Counted from the first letter of the stretch, positions 1-8,572 are shown. The stretch: 64,000 nt of DNA from Microbacterium luticocti DSM 19459 (GCF_000422405.1 NZ_AULS01000008.1:1-64000); one strand, 5' to 3'. Notes: a model not told the origin generated them from the letters alone. Numbers and translations are program-made.

Positions 1-332
1 GTGAGTGGTCCCGCGTCCAGCCCCTCTGCCGTCAGCGACCGGCGCAACGCGATGACGCGTTCCCGAACCCGGTCGGTGACCCGCTGCGGCGAGGACAGCG
101 GTGCCCGGGACCGGGGTTCGACCGCGTCGATTCCACCTTCCCGGTAGCGGGCGAGGAGACGGTGGATATGGCGGCGCGACATCTGGTAGGCGTCAGCGGC
201 TTCGGTGACCGTCAGCTCCCGGGCAACGATCTTCAACACGACGACACGATGCTTCGACATGCCCCCGACTGTGACCTATGACCCGACTCACCAGCGACCC
301 ATCATCTGTGACCTATGTCGCGAACCCAGACA
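1..332 (-). mobile_element. IS481-family insertion sequence, 5' end (runs off the window)
   Basis: The left edge holds the upstream terminus and the first part of a transposase read on the minus strand. Read on that strand the element appears to begin at 332 with TGTCTGGGTTCGCGACATAG, followed by two copies of CATAGGTCACAG (306-317 and 269-280) and then the transposase ATG at 260. A terminus starting TGT and repeated GGTCACA blocks just upstream of the gene are familiar from actinobacterial IS481 elements. The other end is outside the window, so the target duplication cannot be checked. The boundary at 332 is inferred from the TGT end and the start of an unrelated repeat at 333. Confidence 0.72.
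3..260 (-). CDS. IS481-family transposase, N-terminal fragment
   Basis: Eighty-six codons are visible before the window edge. The product starts MSKHRVVVLKIVARELTVTE and contains a helix-turn-helix (TEAADAYQMSRRHIHRLLAR) followed by EGGIDAVEPRSRAPLSSP, the typical N-terminus of IS481-family transposases. In that family this region binds the terminal repeats, and a DDE integrase core follows, which lies outside the window here. No frameshift is visible in the part seen. Whether the element is intact cannot be judged. Confidence 0.8.
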   Translation of the reverse strand, partial: MSKHRVVVLKIVARELTVTEAADAYQMSRRHIHRLLARYREGGIDAVEPRSRAPLSSPQRVTDRVRERVIALRRSLTAEGLDAGPL

Positions 333-536
333 CCCCATCCTCCGCCATGTGTATCGAGCGTCGTCCCGCAGGGGCGGCGCTCGATACACATATCGGCTGA
401 GCGGATTCGAACCCTTGGGTGGGCCCCCGCGGCCGGAGGCTCCGCGCGACGGCGCAGCCGGCGCGTGGAGTGGCCGTGGGGACGAATCCCCCATCCTCCG
501 CCATGTGTGTCGAGCGTCGTCCCGCAGGGGCGGCGC
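333..536. repeat. 48-bp direct repeat pair with tRNA-Ser-like 3' end
   Basis: Copies lie at 333-380 and 489-536 and differ at one base. Both begin CCCCATCCTCCGCCA, which looks like the 3' end (T-stem, acceptor stem and CCA) of an actinobacterial tRNA-Ser. Copy 2 is preceded by GGGGACGAATCC, a degraded T-arm. No matching 5' acceptor strand (GGAGGATG) is present, so neither copy is an intact tRNA. Copy 1 abuts the insertion sequence exactly. It also forms a perfect 14-bp hairpin (arms 347-360 and 378-391). The 412 bases from 333 to 744 contain no credible gene; this is probably an old attachment-site or tRNA remnant. Confidence 0.5.
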
Positions 537-683
537 GTCGCATCCCCGCCTCCCCGGACCCCGCATCCGCGACACGATGTCGCGATCTCTCATGCGGCGC
601 CGGAAGAGCGTGGAATCGCGTCCGCTCTGCCGCGCCTACCGGGGCTGCCGGGGATCGACCCGACCCGCGCTGGTCCACCGAAG

Positions 684-692
684 TTATCCACA
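684..692 (+). promoter_or_regulatory. Single DnaA-box-like sequence TTATCCACA
   Basis: A consensus DnaA box sits 54 bp upstream of the lipoprotein gene. It lies inside a small inverted repeat (ATCCAC-AGATC-GTGGAT). There is only one box and no origin context, so it may be chance or a local regulatory site. Confidence 0.3.
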
Positions 693-745
693 GATCGTGG
701 ATTGCGCCTGCGGCCGGGGCACTCACCTGGTTAGCGTGAATCGGC

Positions 746-2224
746 ATGAGGCACACACGTTCACGGCTCGCCATCGCCGCGGTTCTGTCCGCGTCGGCCG
801 TTCTCGTCGCCGGATGCACCGTCATCCCCGATGCGAAACCGACGCCGCCCTCCGCGTGGACGCAGGCGGCGACGCCGATCTGGCGCAACCACGAGGCGCT
901 CATGAGCGTGCCCCGGGTGACCGGTGACACGGTGCTCGCGTACGTGTCGGACGGCGACGGCGGCGAGGCCGTGGTGGCGTGGGATGCCGCAACCGGCGTC
1001 GAACGCTGGCGCCATGCCGCCGTACCCGGAGAACAGGCGCCCGGCGTGAGACACCGCATCCCGCTCCTCGACGATGCCGGCACCACGTACACCGCGTTCC
1101 TGGCACCGCTGCCCGACGACTGGAACGAGAACTGGGGCTCACTGCAGGTCGTCGATGTCGTCACCGGCGAGCCGCGGCGGGACGCCGTGCGCTTTCTGTA
1201 CGGTACGCGCCCGGAGGTCTGCGGCGATACGTTCTGCCTGAGCGCGCTGTTCGACGGCGAGACGCAGCTGCACGCCCGCCAGTACGCGCTCGACGACGGC
1301 ACGATCGAGGACGCCCGGCGAAGCGACGACGATCCGGCCCCATACCTCGACGGAGGCTGGTTCCTCGGCGACTACGTCTCGGTGAAGGGCGCCTCCGGCA
1401 AGCAGATGCTCCGATACGGAACGGACGGCAGGATCCGGTGGGAGCGCCCGTACACCGACGTGTTCGGCGCCGCGGCGACCACCGAGGGCGGCTGGATGTG
1501 GGACGACGGTCACCTCGACCTGCCAGTCATCGGCCTCGGCGGCCCCGCCCGGCAGGCCCGTGGCGACACGTACACCGTGGACGTGGCCGGCTCCCGTCTG
1601 GTCGGGCTGGACCGCGCGACCGGAAAGACGGTGTGGAGCATCCCCGGTGCCGGCCAATGCGAGGTGACGCAGGCCTACGTGCGCGACGATGGCACGCTCG
1701 TCGCCTGTCGGGTGAACTCGGGCACGGCACAGTGGCCCACGACGGACAAGAAGCTCTCGCGGCTGCGGTTCACGGACTTCGACATGGATCTGATCGGCGT
1801 CGACGCGAAGACGGGCACGATCCGCTGGACCGTGCCTCTCGGCGCCGATCCCCGTAACTTCGTGTCGCTCGCCGGCCCGTCGCTGTACAGCGGCGGCGAC
1901 CCCGTCGCGTGGATCGACGACCGTGCGACGGCGATCGACCCGAAGACAGGTGCGACCACGCCGTTCCCGAAGGACGCCACCCTGCTCTGCGTCGACGAGG
2001 CGACCGACATCGACCTGATCAGCGTCTACGGCGACGCCGACACCGGCGAGTTCGCCTACCCGGCGGCGGACCGGCTCTACCCGTGCCGCTCAGACGGAAC
2101 CCGCCTCGACGACGGCGCGATCAGCTACGGCACGCTCGAGGCGGCCGGATACGACACCTCGCAGCCCGTGGCGCTGAACCTGTCGACGGGTTCGGCCGTG
2201 TTCGCCGCTCGGCCGGGCGGATAG
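746..2224 (+). CDS. PQQ-repeat (beta-propeller) lipoprotein
   Basis: 492 residues. The N-terminus has basic residues, a hydrophobic stretch and the lipobox VAGC with Cys24 as the lipidation site, so the mature protein is anchored on the outer face of the membrane. The rest contains repeated beta-propeller blades with Trp-docking-type motifs (GVERWRHA, GRIRWERP, GKTVWSIP, GTIRWTVP), typical of PQQ-binding-like repeat proteins. In that family the fold usually serves protein-protein contact or sensing rather than enzyme activity. The gene stands alone between the repeat region and the next gene, 81 bp downstream. The specific role is unknown. Confidence 0.75.
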   Translation: MRHTRSRLAIAAVLSASAVLVAGCTVIPDAKPTPPSAWTQAATPIWRNHEALMSVPRVTGDTVLAYVSDGDGGEAVVAWDAATGVERWRHAAVPGEQAPGVRHRIPLLDDAGTTYTAFLAPLPDDWNENWGSLQVVDVVTGEPRRDAVRFLYGTRPEVCGDTFCLSALFDGETQLHARQYALDDGTIEDARRSDDDPAPYLDGGWFLGDYVSVKGASGKQMLRYGTDGRIRWERPYTDVFGAAATTEGGWMWDDGHLDLPVIGLGGPARQARGDTYTVDVAGSRLVGLDRATGKTVWSIPGAGQCEVTQAYVRDDGTLVACRVNSGTAQWPTTDKKLSRLRFTDFDMDLIGVDAKTGTIRWTVPLGADPRNFVSLAGPSLYSGGDPVAWIDDRATAIDPKTGATTPFPKDATLLCVDEATDIDLISVYGDADTGEFAYPAADRLYPCRSDGTRLDDGAISYGTLEAAGYDTSQPVALNLSTGSAVFAARPGG

Positions 2225-2305
2225 ACGCCTCCGCACCCGAGCCCGGACACGCCTGTCGGCGCCCCCGAGTAGCGTGGGAGGCCCCTGCCAGCGACGGGAG
2301 CCGCC

Positions 2306-3112
2306 ATGACCCCGACCGGACGCGCCGACCGATTCCGCGCCCTGCACCACGGCCCCGGGCCGCTGCTGCTGCCGAACCCGTGGGACGCCGGGTCGGCCGT
2401 GCTGTTCGAGCGCCTCGGCTTTCAGGCGCTGGCCACCACGAGCAGCGGCCACGCGCTCTCGCTCGGCCTGCCCGACGGCGCCGTGCCCCGCGATCAGGCG
2501 CTGGCGGGCGTCGACGCGATCGTCCGGGCCACATCGCTGCCGGTGACCGCCGACCTCGAGAGCGGATTCGGGACGGATGCCGCAGCCTTGGCCGACACCT
2601 ATGCCGGCGCTGCGGTCTCGGGCCTCGCCGGCGCGTCCATCGAGGACGCCACGGGCGACCCGGCGCGGCCGCTGTTCGAGCTCGACGAGGCCGCCGACCG
2701 GGTACACGCCGCCGCCGAGGCCGCGCACGGCCGCAACCCGGCGTTCGTGGTCACCGCCCGCGCCGAGGGCTATCTGCACGGACGGCGCGATCTGGCCGAC
2801 GTGATCGCCCGGCTGCAGGCGTATCAGCAGGCCGGCGCCGACGTGCTCTACGCACCGGGCCTGTCGGATGCGGGTGAGATCCGCTCCGTGGTCACGAGCG
2901 TCGACCGTCCCGTCAACGTGCTGTTCGGCATGTCCGGGCTCACCGTCGCCGAGCTCGCCGAACTCGGCGTCGCGCGGATCTCGATCGGCGGATCCTTCGC
3001 GTTCGCGGCCTACGGCGCCGCGGCCCTGGCCGCGCGCGAGTTCCTCGAGCACGGCACGAACTCATCCGCCGCCCTCGCCCGCGCCGGACACGAGGCGATG
3101 GGCTGGAGCTGA
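2306..3112 (+). CDS. Isocitrate lyase/PEP mutase family protein
   Basis: 268 residues with the TIM-barrel signature of the family: LPNPWDAGSAVLFERLGFQA near the N-terminus, VTADLESGFG (metal-binding Asp and Glu) around residue 78 and GASIEDATGD around residue 110. It lacks the KKCGH loop of true isocitrate lyase. Length and motifs match the short oxaloacetate decarboxylase / PEP mutase-like enzymes that make or break C-C or C-P bonds next to a carboxylate. The exact substrate cannot be read from sequence. GACGGGAGCC precedes the ATG as a plausible ribosome binding site. No pathway partners are adjacent. Confidence 0.8.
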   Translation: MTPTGRADRFRALHHGPGPLLLPNPWDAGSAVLFERLGFQALATTSSGHALSLGLPDGAVPRDQALAGVDAIVRATSLPVTADLESGFGTDAAALADTYAGAAVSGLAGASIEDATGDPARPLFELDEAADRVHAAAEAAHGRNPAFVVTARAEGYLHGRRDLADVIARLQAYQQAGADVLYAPGLSDAGEIRSVVTSVDRPVNVLFGMSGLTVAELAELGVARISIGGSFAFAAYGAAALAAREFLEHGTNSSAALARAGHEAMGWS

Positions 3113-3211
3113 GCGGCGCGCTGACACGGCCGGAGCCGGGAGTGTGAAGGCCGCCTGAGGCGAGCGCGAACGGGCTGAGCGCGGCTCGCACCCGGCCCGG
3201 CCCGAACACGA

Positions 3212-3238
3212 TGTCACAATCCGGGATGCTGTCTCGTC
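3212..3238 (+). promoter_or_regulatory. ECF41-type sigma promoter of the oxidoreductase-sigma factor operon
   Basis: TGTCACA (3212-3218), a 16-base spacer and CGTC (3235-3238) match exactly the promoter motif known for ECF41 sigma factors (TGTCACA-n16-CGTC). The next ATG is at 3247, the expected distance for transcription to start at or beside the start codon, so the message is probably leaderless. The downstream operon encodes an ECF41 sigma factor, so this is most likely an autoregulated promoter. Confidence 0.88.
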
Positions 3239-3246
3239 GGACTGGT

Positions 3247-4422
3247 ATGGACACGCAACGGATCATCGTTCTGGGTGGCGGCTACACCGGCATCGTGGCC
3301 GCCGGACGGCTGGCACGACAGGTACGTGCGGATGAGGCATCCGTCACGCTCATCACCGCCCACCCGACGCGCGACGAGCGCATGCGCTGGCACGAGCTGG
3401 CAGCGGGTGGACGGTACCCGCTGCTGTCGATCGCGGACGCGCTGGCCGGGTCGCCCGTCGCGCTCGAGATCGGCCGCGTCGAGCGGATCGACCTCGACGG
3501 GCACGCCGTGCAGCTGGCCGACGGGCGTTCCGAGCACTACGACCGGCTGGTCGTCGCGCTCGGCAGCGTCATCGACTTCGGCGCTGTGCCGGGCGCCCGC
3601 GAGCACGCGCACGGGCTGACCGACGTCGAGTCCGTCCGCGCCGCGGCGGCCACGCTCGGCGCGCTGCCCGACGGCGCCCCGGTCACCGTGATCGGGGGCG
3701 GCCTGACGGGCATCGAACTGGCGACCGAGATCGCCGAGTCGCACCCGCGTCTCGCGGTGACGATCGTCGGCTCGCGCGAGCCGGGGCATTGGCTCAGCGA
3801 CCCCGCGCGGCGCTACCTCGCTCGCGCGTTCGAGCGGCTCGGCATCGCCCACCGCGTCGGACGGGTCGCCCGCATCACCGGCGACGCCGTCGTCCTGGCC
3901 GACGGCGCCCAGGTGCCCTCGGCGCTCACATTCTGGGCCGGCGGGTTCCGCGCCAACCCGATCGTGGCGGCATCCGGGCTCGAGGCCGACGAACTCGGCC
4001 GCGCCCACGTCGACGCCACGTTCCGGTCGCTTTCGCATCCCGACGTGTGGGTGATCGGTGACGCCGCGCGGGTGCCCGGCCCCGACGGGGTGCCGTTGAA
4101 GATGGGATGTCGCACCGGCGCGTTCATGGCGTTCGCCGCCCCGCACACGATCGCGCAGCAGCTGAGCGGCGCGCCGGCAGAGCCGTTCGCCGGACGCTAC
4201 TTCGCGGAGTGCATCAGCCTCGGCCGCGGCGATGCGCTGCTGCAGTGGTTGACCGCCGACGGAGCCCCCACCGACCGGATCCTGACCGGACGTGCGGCGC
4301 GGGTGGTGAAGGAGTACATCCACCGCGGCAACCTGTTCGTGGCGCGCCATCCCGGCCCGTACGGACCGCACCGGCGGGCGCATGTGCGCACCGGTGGCCG
4401 CCGCCAGACGATCGGAGCATGA
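3247..4422 (+). CDS. NAD(P)/FAD-dependent oxidoreductase (NDH-2-like), ECF41-linked
   Basis: 391 residues from ATG 3247. An in-frame ATG at 3211 would lie inside the promoter and is rejected. Two dinucleotide-binding motifs are visible: IIVLGGGYTG (residues 6-15, FAD) and VIGGGLTG (148-155, NAD(P)H), followed by VWVIGDAARVPG, the C-terminal FAD contact. This is the architecture of type II NADH dehydrogenase-like flavoproteins that pass electrons from NAD(P)H to a quinone or small acceptor. The stop is 7 bp before the sigma factor ATG, so the two are co-transcribed. ECF41 sigma factors are typically linked to an oxidoreductase, carboxymuconolactone decarboxylase or epimerase that is their regulatory target. 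The substrate is unknown. Confidence 0.85.
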   Translation: MDTQRIIVLGGGYTGIVAAGRLARQVRADEASVTLITAHPTRDERMRWHELAAGGRYPLLSIADALAGSPVALEIGRVERIDLDGHAVQLADGRSEHYDRLVVALGSVIDFGAVPGAREHAHGLTDVESVRAAAATLGALPDGAPVTVIGGGLTGIELATEIAESHPRLAVTIVGSREPGHWLSDPARRYLARAFERLGIAHRVGRVARITGDAVVLADGAQVPSALTFWAGGFRANPIVAASGLEADELGRAHVDATFRSLSHPDVWVIGDAARVPGPDGVPLKMGCRTGAFMAFAAPHTIAQQLSGAPAEPFAGRYFAECISLGRGDALLQWLTADGAPTDRILTGRAARVVKEYIHRGNLFVARHPGPYGPHRRAHVRTGGRRQTIGA

Positions 4423-4429
4423 TCGGATC

Positions 4430-5392
4430 ATGGCCGAGATCTCCGAGGCACTGCGCCGGGTCGCGTTCGGCGCGGCGTACCGCATGCTGGGCTCGGTCGC
4501 CGACGCCGAGGACGTTGCGCAGTCGGCGATCGAACGGATGCTGCGCCTCGGCCCCGACGAGCAGCCCCGCAACGCGGAGGCCTGGCTCACCACCGTCGCG
4601 ACCCGGCTGGCGGTCGACCAGCTGCGTTCGGCCCGCGCGAGGCGCGAGGAGTACGTGGGCGATTGGCTTCCGGAGCCGCTGGTCGGCGGTGTCCCCGCCT
4701 CGCCCGACTCGTCCGGTCACGCCGAGCTCGCCGAGGAGCTCTCGTTCGCGTTCCTGGTGCTGCTCGAGACCTTGAGCCCCAGCGAGCGCGCGGCGTTCCT
4801 GCTGCACGACGTGCTCGACTACTCCTACGACGAGGTCGCGTCGGTGCTCGACCGGCCCTCGCCGGCGGCCGCACGGCAGTTGGTGTCGCGGGCGCGGTCG
4901 CGCGTGTCGGGCCGGGTGCCGCGCTACCCGGCACCCGCCGCAGCGCACCGCCGGCTGGTGTCGCGGTTCATCGCCGCGATCGAGTCGGGCGACGTGGACG
5001 AGTTCGTCTCGGTGCTGACCACCGACGTGGTCGCGACGGCCGACGGCGGCGGCAAGGTGCCTCCGGGGTTCGCGATCTCGCATCCGGTACGCGGCGCCGA
5101 CGCGGTGGCGCGGTTGCTGGCTTCGTTCGCGCACCGGGCCGCGTACCCGGTGCGCGTCGAGCCGCACGCCGTCAACGGCGGGCCGGGCGTGGTCGTGATC
5201 GTGGACCTGCCGGCCGGCGGCGGCGTGGTCGCGGTCATGGCGTTCGACGTGCAGGACGGGCGGATCGCCGCCATCCGCAGCGTGCTCAACCCCGACAAGC
5301 TGCACCACCTCGAGCCCGAACTCGGCCCGCTGGCCGACCTCGAGGCGGTCCGGGCCGCCGAACAGGCCGCCCGCTCGCATCCGCGGGGCTGA
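4430..5392 (+). CDS. sigJ: ECF41-family RNA polymerase sigma factor (SigJ-like)
   Basis: 320 residues from ATG 4430. Region sigma2 (about 5-70) contains AYRMLGSVADAEDVAQ; sigma4 (about 105-165) contains LSPSERAAFLLHDVLDYSYDEVA. The linker carries WLPEP (79-83). A SnoaL-like C-terminal extension (about 170-295) contains DGGGK (205-209) and NPDKL (287-291). These three motifs define the ECF41 group, which has no separate anti-sigma factor: the fused extension acts as its own regulator. The cognate promoter lies upstream of the oxidoreductase gene. The gene symbol follows the mycobacterial homologue and is less certain than the family. Confidence 0.93.
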   Translation: MAEISEALRRVAFGAAYRMLGSVADAEDVAQSAIERMLRLGPDEQPRNAEAWLTTVATRLAVDQLRSARARREEYVGDWLPEPLVGGVPASPDSSGHAELAEELSFAFLVLLETLSPSERAAFLLHDVLDYSYDEVASVLDRPSPAAARQLVSRARSRVSGRVPRYPAPAAAHRRLVSRFIAAIESGDVDEFVSVLTTDVVATADGGGKVPPGFAISHPVRGADAVARLLASFAHRAAYPVRVEPHAVNGGPGVVVIVDLPAGGGVVAVMAFDVQDGRIAAIRSVLNPDKLHHLEPELGPLADLEAVRAAEQAARSHPRG

Positions 5393-5400
5393 CGACCGCC

Positions 5401-5448
5401 GTTTGGGGCGGATCTGTGCAGATCAGGCTGCACAGATCCGCCCCAAAC
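5401..5448. terminator. Perfect 21-bp hairpin between convergent genes
   Basis: A perfect inverted repeat with arms 5401-5421 and 5428-5448 and a 6-base loop (ATCAGG) lies 8 bp after the sigma factor stop and 84 bp before the end of the convergent dehydrogenase gene. A third copy of the right arm (CACAGATCCGCCCCAAAC) follows directly at 5450-5467. There is no T-run. Likely role: bidirectional terminator or REP-like palindrome. Confidence 0.6.
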
Positions 5449-5510
5449 GCACAGATCCGCCCCAAACCACGCGGGGTCTCGGAGAGGGCTACCACCCGCG
5501 GCGGGTCTGG

Positions 5511-5554
5511 CTATCCCGAGTGGTCGGCCTTGCTATCCCGAGTGGTCGGCCTTG
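5511..5554. repeat. 22-bp perfect tandem repeat at the end of the 6PGD gene
   Basis: Two identical units, 5511-5532 and 5533-5554. The second unit encodes the last residues (ADHSG) and stop codon of the minus-strand dehydrogenase, so the first is a downstream echo of the gene's 3' end. Replication slippage would explain it. Confidence 0.9.
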
Positions 5555-6591
5555 CGGCCGCCGGCCTCGAGCACGTCGCCGGCGGGCAGCTCTTTGTGCC
5601 CGCCGAACTGCAGCCGCATCGCCGACAGCAGCTGGTTGGCGTAGTGGTCCTCGTCGCGTGAGGCGAACCGTTCGAACAGGGATGCCGCGAGCACCGGCGC
5701 CGGCACGCCCACATCGACGGCGGCCTTGACCGTCCACCGGCCCTCGCCCGAGTCCGACACGCGCCCGGCGAGCCCATCGAGGTCGTGGTTCTCGGCCAGC
5801 GCGGCGGCGGTCAGATCGAGCAGCCACGACGAGATCACCGACCCGCGCCGCCACAGCTCGGCGACCTTGGGCGTGTCGATCGTGAACCGGTAGAACTCGG
5901 GCTCTTCCATCGGTGCGATCTCGGCCGAGTGCTCGGCCTCGCGCGCACCGGCGTCGGCGTTGTGCAGGATGTTCAACCCCTCGGCGAGGGCGGCCATGAT
6001 GCCGTATTCGATGCCGTTGTGCACCATCTTGACGAAGTGGCCGGCGCCGCTGGGCCCGCAGTGCAGGTAGCCCTGCTCTTCGGGCGCGAGGGTACCGGTG
6101 CGGCCCGGTGTGCGCGGGATGTCGCCGGCGCCGGGTGCGATGGTGCGGAAGATCGGTTCGAGCCGCGACACCGCGGCATCCGGCCCGCCGATCATCAGGC
6201 AGTAGCCGCGTTCGAGGCCGAACACGCCGCCGGAGGTGCCCGCGTCGAGGTAGTCGATGCCGCGTTCGGCGAGCGCCGCGGCGCGGCGAACGTCGTCGCG
6301 GTAGTTGGAGTTGCCGCCGTCGATGATCGCATCGCCGGGTTCGAAAAGCTCGGCGAGCTGGTCGACGACCTTTCCGGTGATGGATGCCGGGACCATGACC
6401 CAAGCGGCCCGTGGGACCGTGAGCTTGCCGGCGAAATCCGCCAGGTCGTCGGCACCGGTGGCGCCCTCGGCGACCAGCGCGGCGACGGCATCCGGGTTCG
6501 TGTCGTACACGACGCAGTCGTGCCCGGCGCGCATCAGCCGCCGCACGATGTTCGCGCCCATCCGACCGAGGCCGATCATTCCCAGCTGCAT
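5533..6591 (-). CDS. 6-phosphogluconate dehydrogenase, decarboxylating (GntZ-like)
   Basis: 352 residues from ATG 6591, chosen because GGGAGGA sits 6 bases upstream. The N-terminus [20 protein letters not shown] is a Rossmann fold with [33 protein letters not shown] and [10 protein letters not shown] are the substrate-binding and catalytic Lys signatures of decarboxylating 6-phosphogluconate dehydrogenases. The length fits the shorter, often NAD-preferring branch of the family rather than the 470-residue form. The reaction makes ribulose 5-phosphate, CO2 and reduced cofactor in the pentose phosphate or gluconate pathway. The final residues lie in a 22-bp tandem repeat, so the C-terminal tail may vary between strains. 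Confidence 0.9.
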   Translation of the reverse strand: MQLGMIGLGRMGANIVRRLMRAGHDCVVYDTNPDAVAALVAEGATGADDLADFAGKLTVPRAAWVMVPASITGKVVDQLAELFEPGDAIIDGGNSNYRDDVRRAAALAERGIDYLDAGTSGGVFGLERGYCLMIGGPDAAVSRLEPIFRTIAPGAGDIPRTPGRTGTLAPEEQGYLHCGPSGAGHFVKMVHNGIEYGIMAALAEGLNILHNADAGAREAEHSAEIAPMEEPEFYRFTIDTPKVAELWRRGSVISSWLLDLTAAALAENHDLDGLAGRVSDSGEGRWTVKAAVDVGVPAPVLAASLFERFASRDEDHYANQLLSAMRLQFGGHKELPAGDVLEAGGRKADHSG

Positions 6592-6661
6592 GTGACATCC
6601 TCCCTCTGCCGCCTCGACGGCACGGGGGAAGTCTAGGCCGACCGGCCGGATGCCGCGGGGT

Positions 6662-7750
6662 TCAGCGCTCACCGACGCCGGTGACCGGCACGCCCAACCA
6701 GGTGGCGAGGTCGTCGATCTCGGCGCGCACCATGTCCATCTCTTCGGGCTCGAACTCGACGAGCTCGTGCACGGCGTCGACCCGCAGCACGCCCTCTTTC
6801 TTGTCGAAGGTGGCATCGAGCAGCCCGACGAACCGGTCGCCCATCAGGATCGGGTGCGCGAAGTAGCCGTAGACACGCTGCGACTTGGGTTTGAACTGCT
6901 CGAGCACATAGTCGAACTCGAACAGCTCGCGCAGCCGCGGGCGGTCGAACAGCATGGTGTCGTACGGGTTCAGGAACGCGACCCGGCCGTCGACCTCGTC
7001 GTCGACGCGGGCCAACGCCTCCGGATCGACGCGCCACGTCCACTTCGAACCCTCCACCCGCGCCGGCTCGCCCGCCTCACCGACCGGGGTCCACGGCGAG
7101 CGCTGTTTGGCGATGCCGGCGGCCTGCAGCCGGCGCTCGGCGAGCATCCGTTCGGCCTCGTCGGCCGGGTATTCGGGCACATCGGTGCCGAACACGCGCT
7201 CGGCCAGGTCCCAGATGCGGCGGCGGCCCTCGCGGGCCGAGACCGCGACGAGCCCCTGCCGGGCGAGGGCTTCGAGCATGCGCGGCACCTGATTGGGTCC
7301 GTACCAGCCGTCGGCCGAGTCGTAGGCCACCGCGGCCGTGTCGGGGATCTGCTCCGCCCGCAGCGGGCCCTCGGCGCGCAGGCGCGCGAGCACGTCGTCG
7401 CGAAAGGCGGCGTTGGCGTCGAGCCAGTTCCGAGTGCCCTGCCGCTGCGGCCACGCCCGCATCGCCGGGAGCATCGCCGGCAGCAGGCTCGTGGGCCGGT
7501 AGGTGCCGTCGAACTCGAACAGCAGCCGGTCGTCCTCGACCGCCTTCTTCAGCTGCACGGTCTCGTAGGCCGGTCCGATGCGGCTGAACAGGGTGGTGTG
7601 TTCACAGGAGGCGATGGTGGCGGTCGGGTCGATCTTGATCGCCGCCAGTTGTTCGGCCACCTCGACCACGTCGCCGGGCCGGTCGGCGTCGAGCAGTTGG
7701 GCGCGCACGACGATGCGGCGGGCCTGATCGCGGGTCAGCTCGTGCACCAT
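6662..7750 (-). CDS. AlkZ/YcaQ-like winged-helix protein (putative DNA glycosylase family)
   Basis: 362 residues from ATG 7750. The fold signature of the HTH_42 family (DUF1006, YcaQ/AlkZ) is visible: [20 protein letters not shown] at the N-terminus, [11 protein letters not shown] around 50-60, [13 protein letters not shown], and [20 protein letters not shown] near the end. Members excise alkylated or crosslinked bases. The catalytic motif in the family is usually Gln-x-Asp; the aligned segment here reads AIKID (residues 38-41), with Lys in place of Gln, so classical glycosylase activity is doubtful. The gene ends 70 bp upstream of the dehydrogenase start, on the same strand. Confidence 0.75.
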   Translation of the reverse strand: MVHELTRDQARRIVVRAQLLDADRPGDVVEVAEQLAAIKIDPTATIASCEHTTLFSRIGPAYETVQLKKAVEDDRLLFEFDGTYRPTSLLPAMLPAMRAWPQRQGTRNWLDANAAFRDDVLARLRAEGPLRAEQIPDTAAVAYDSADGWYGPNQVPRMLEALARQGLVAVSAREGRRRIWDLAERVFGTDVPEYPADEAERMLAERRLQAAGIAKQRSPWTPVGEAGEPARVEGSKWTWRVDPEALARVDDEVDGRVAFLNPYDTMLFDRPRLRELFEFDYVLEQFKPKSQRVYGYFAHPILMGDRFVGLLDATFDKKEGVLRVDAVHELVEFEPEEMDMVRAEIDDLATWLGVPVTGVGER

Positions 7751-7958
7751 CCGATCAGGGTAGAACAGGCATCCGACACGCGCGGACCGCTCGACCGGCC
7801 TCCAGACCGGGAACGTGGCCGCCGCGAGGCATCCGACACGCACGCGGGCGGCTCGGGCATCGATCCGTGTGTTCGCGCGTTGCATTCCGTGGGACCGCTG
7901 TCGCAGCCGTGCGGCAGACTGGGACACGACCTGCATCCGCCCGCGGAAGGACACCACC

Positions 7959-8504
7959 ATGACCGACGACGGCAGCATCACCCGCATCCCCGGCACCGAG
8001 ACCGCCGTCCTGGCGGGCGGCTGCTTCTGGGGCATGCAGGACCTCATCCGGCGACGGCCCGGCGTGCTGCGCACCCGGGTCGGGTACACCGGCGGGCAGA
8101 ACGACCACGCCACCTACCGCGACCATCCCGGGCATGCCGAGGCGATCGAGATCGTCTACGATCCGGCGCGCACGTCGTACCGCGACATCCTGGCGTACAC
8201 GTTCCAGATCCACGACCCCACCACGCGCAACCGGCAGGGCAACGACATCGGCACGAGCTACCGGTCGGCGATCTTCCCGCTCGACGCCGAGCAGGAGCGG
8301 GTGGCGCGCGAGACCATCGCCGATGTGGATGCCTCGGGCCTGTGGCCCGGGCCGGTGGTGACCACGATCGAGCCGGCGGGCCCGTTCTGGGAGGCCGAGC
8401 CCGAGCACCAGGACTACCTGGAGCGGTACCCGAACGGGTACACCTGTCACTTCGCGCGGCCGGACTGGGTGCTGCCCACCCGCGACGGGGCGGCGAGCGC
8501 CTAG
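7959..8504 (+). CDS. msrA: Peptide-methionine (S)-S-oxide reductase MsrA
   Basis: 181 residues from ATG 7959; GGAAGGA lies 8 bases upstream. The active-site motif [10 protein letters not shown] places the catalytic Cys at residue 22. [32 protein letters not shown] and FFQIHDPT-like text (TFQIHDPTT) are family hallmarks. A second Cys in NGYTCHF near the C-terminus may act as the resolving residue. The enzyme reduces methionine-S-sulfoxide in proteins using thioredoxin. It is monocistronic and faces a convergent GAPDH gene with a hairpin terminator between them. Confidence 0.95.
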   Translation: MTDDGSITRIPGTETAVLAGGCFWGMQDLIRRRPGVLRTRVGYTGGQNDHATYRDHPGHAEAIEIVYDPARTSYRDILAYTFQIHDPTTRNRQGNDIGTSYRSAIFPLDAEQERVARETIADVDASGLWPGPVVTTIEPAGPFWEAEPEHQDYLERYPNGYTCHFARPDWVLPTRDGAASA

Positions 8505-8529
8505 GTCCGCTTCGCCGCTCCGCCGCTTC

Positions 8530-8572
8530 GGCGCAGGATGCCGCGGTCCGCACGGCTGCGGCATCCTGCGCC
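8530..8572. terminator. Bidirectional hairpin terminator between msrA and gapB
   Basis: Perfect 15-bp stem, GGCGCAGGATGCCGC (8530-8544) pairing with 8558-8572, and a 13-base loop, in the gap between two convergent genes. There is no strong T-run, as is common in high-GC actinobacteria. A small direct repeat (GCGCACGCGGCGAG) follows at about 8613-8670. Confidence 0.7.

Noticed and set aside
404..503. Functional tRNA-Ser gene
   Set aside because: Only a 3'-end-like segment is present. No 5' acceptor strand or anticodon arm can be paired upstream.
684..692. Replication origin
   Set aside because: There is a single DnaA box, with no cluster, no AT-rich region and no dnaA or dnaN nearby.
3211..3246. 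Upstream start for the FAD oxidoreductase at 3211
   Set aside because: This ATG overlaps the ECF41 promoter -35 box, and the Rossmann motif starts correctly from ATG 3247.
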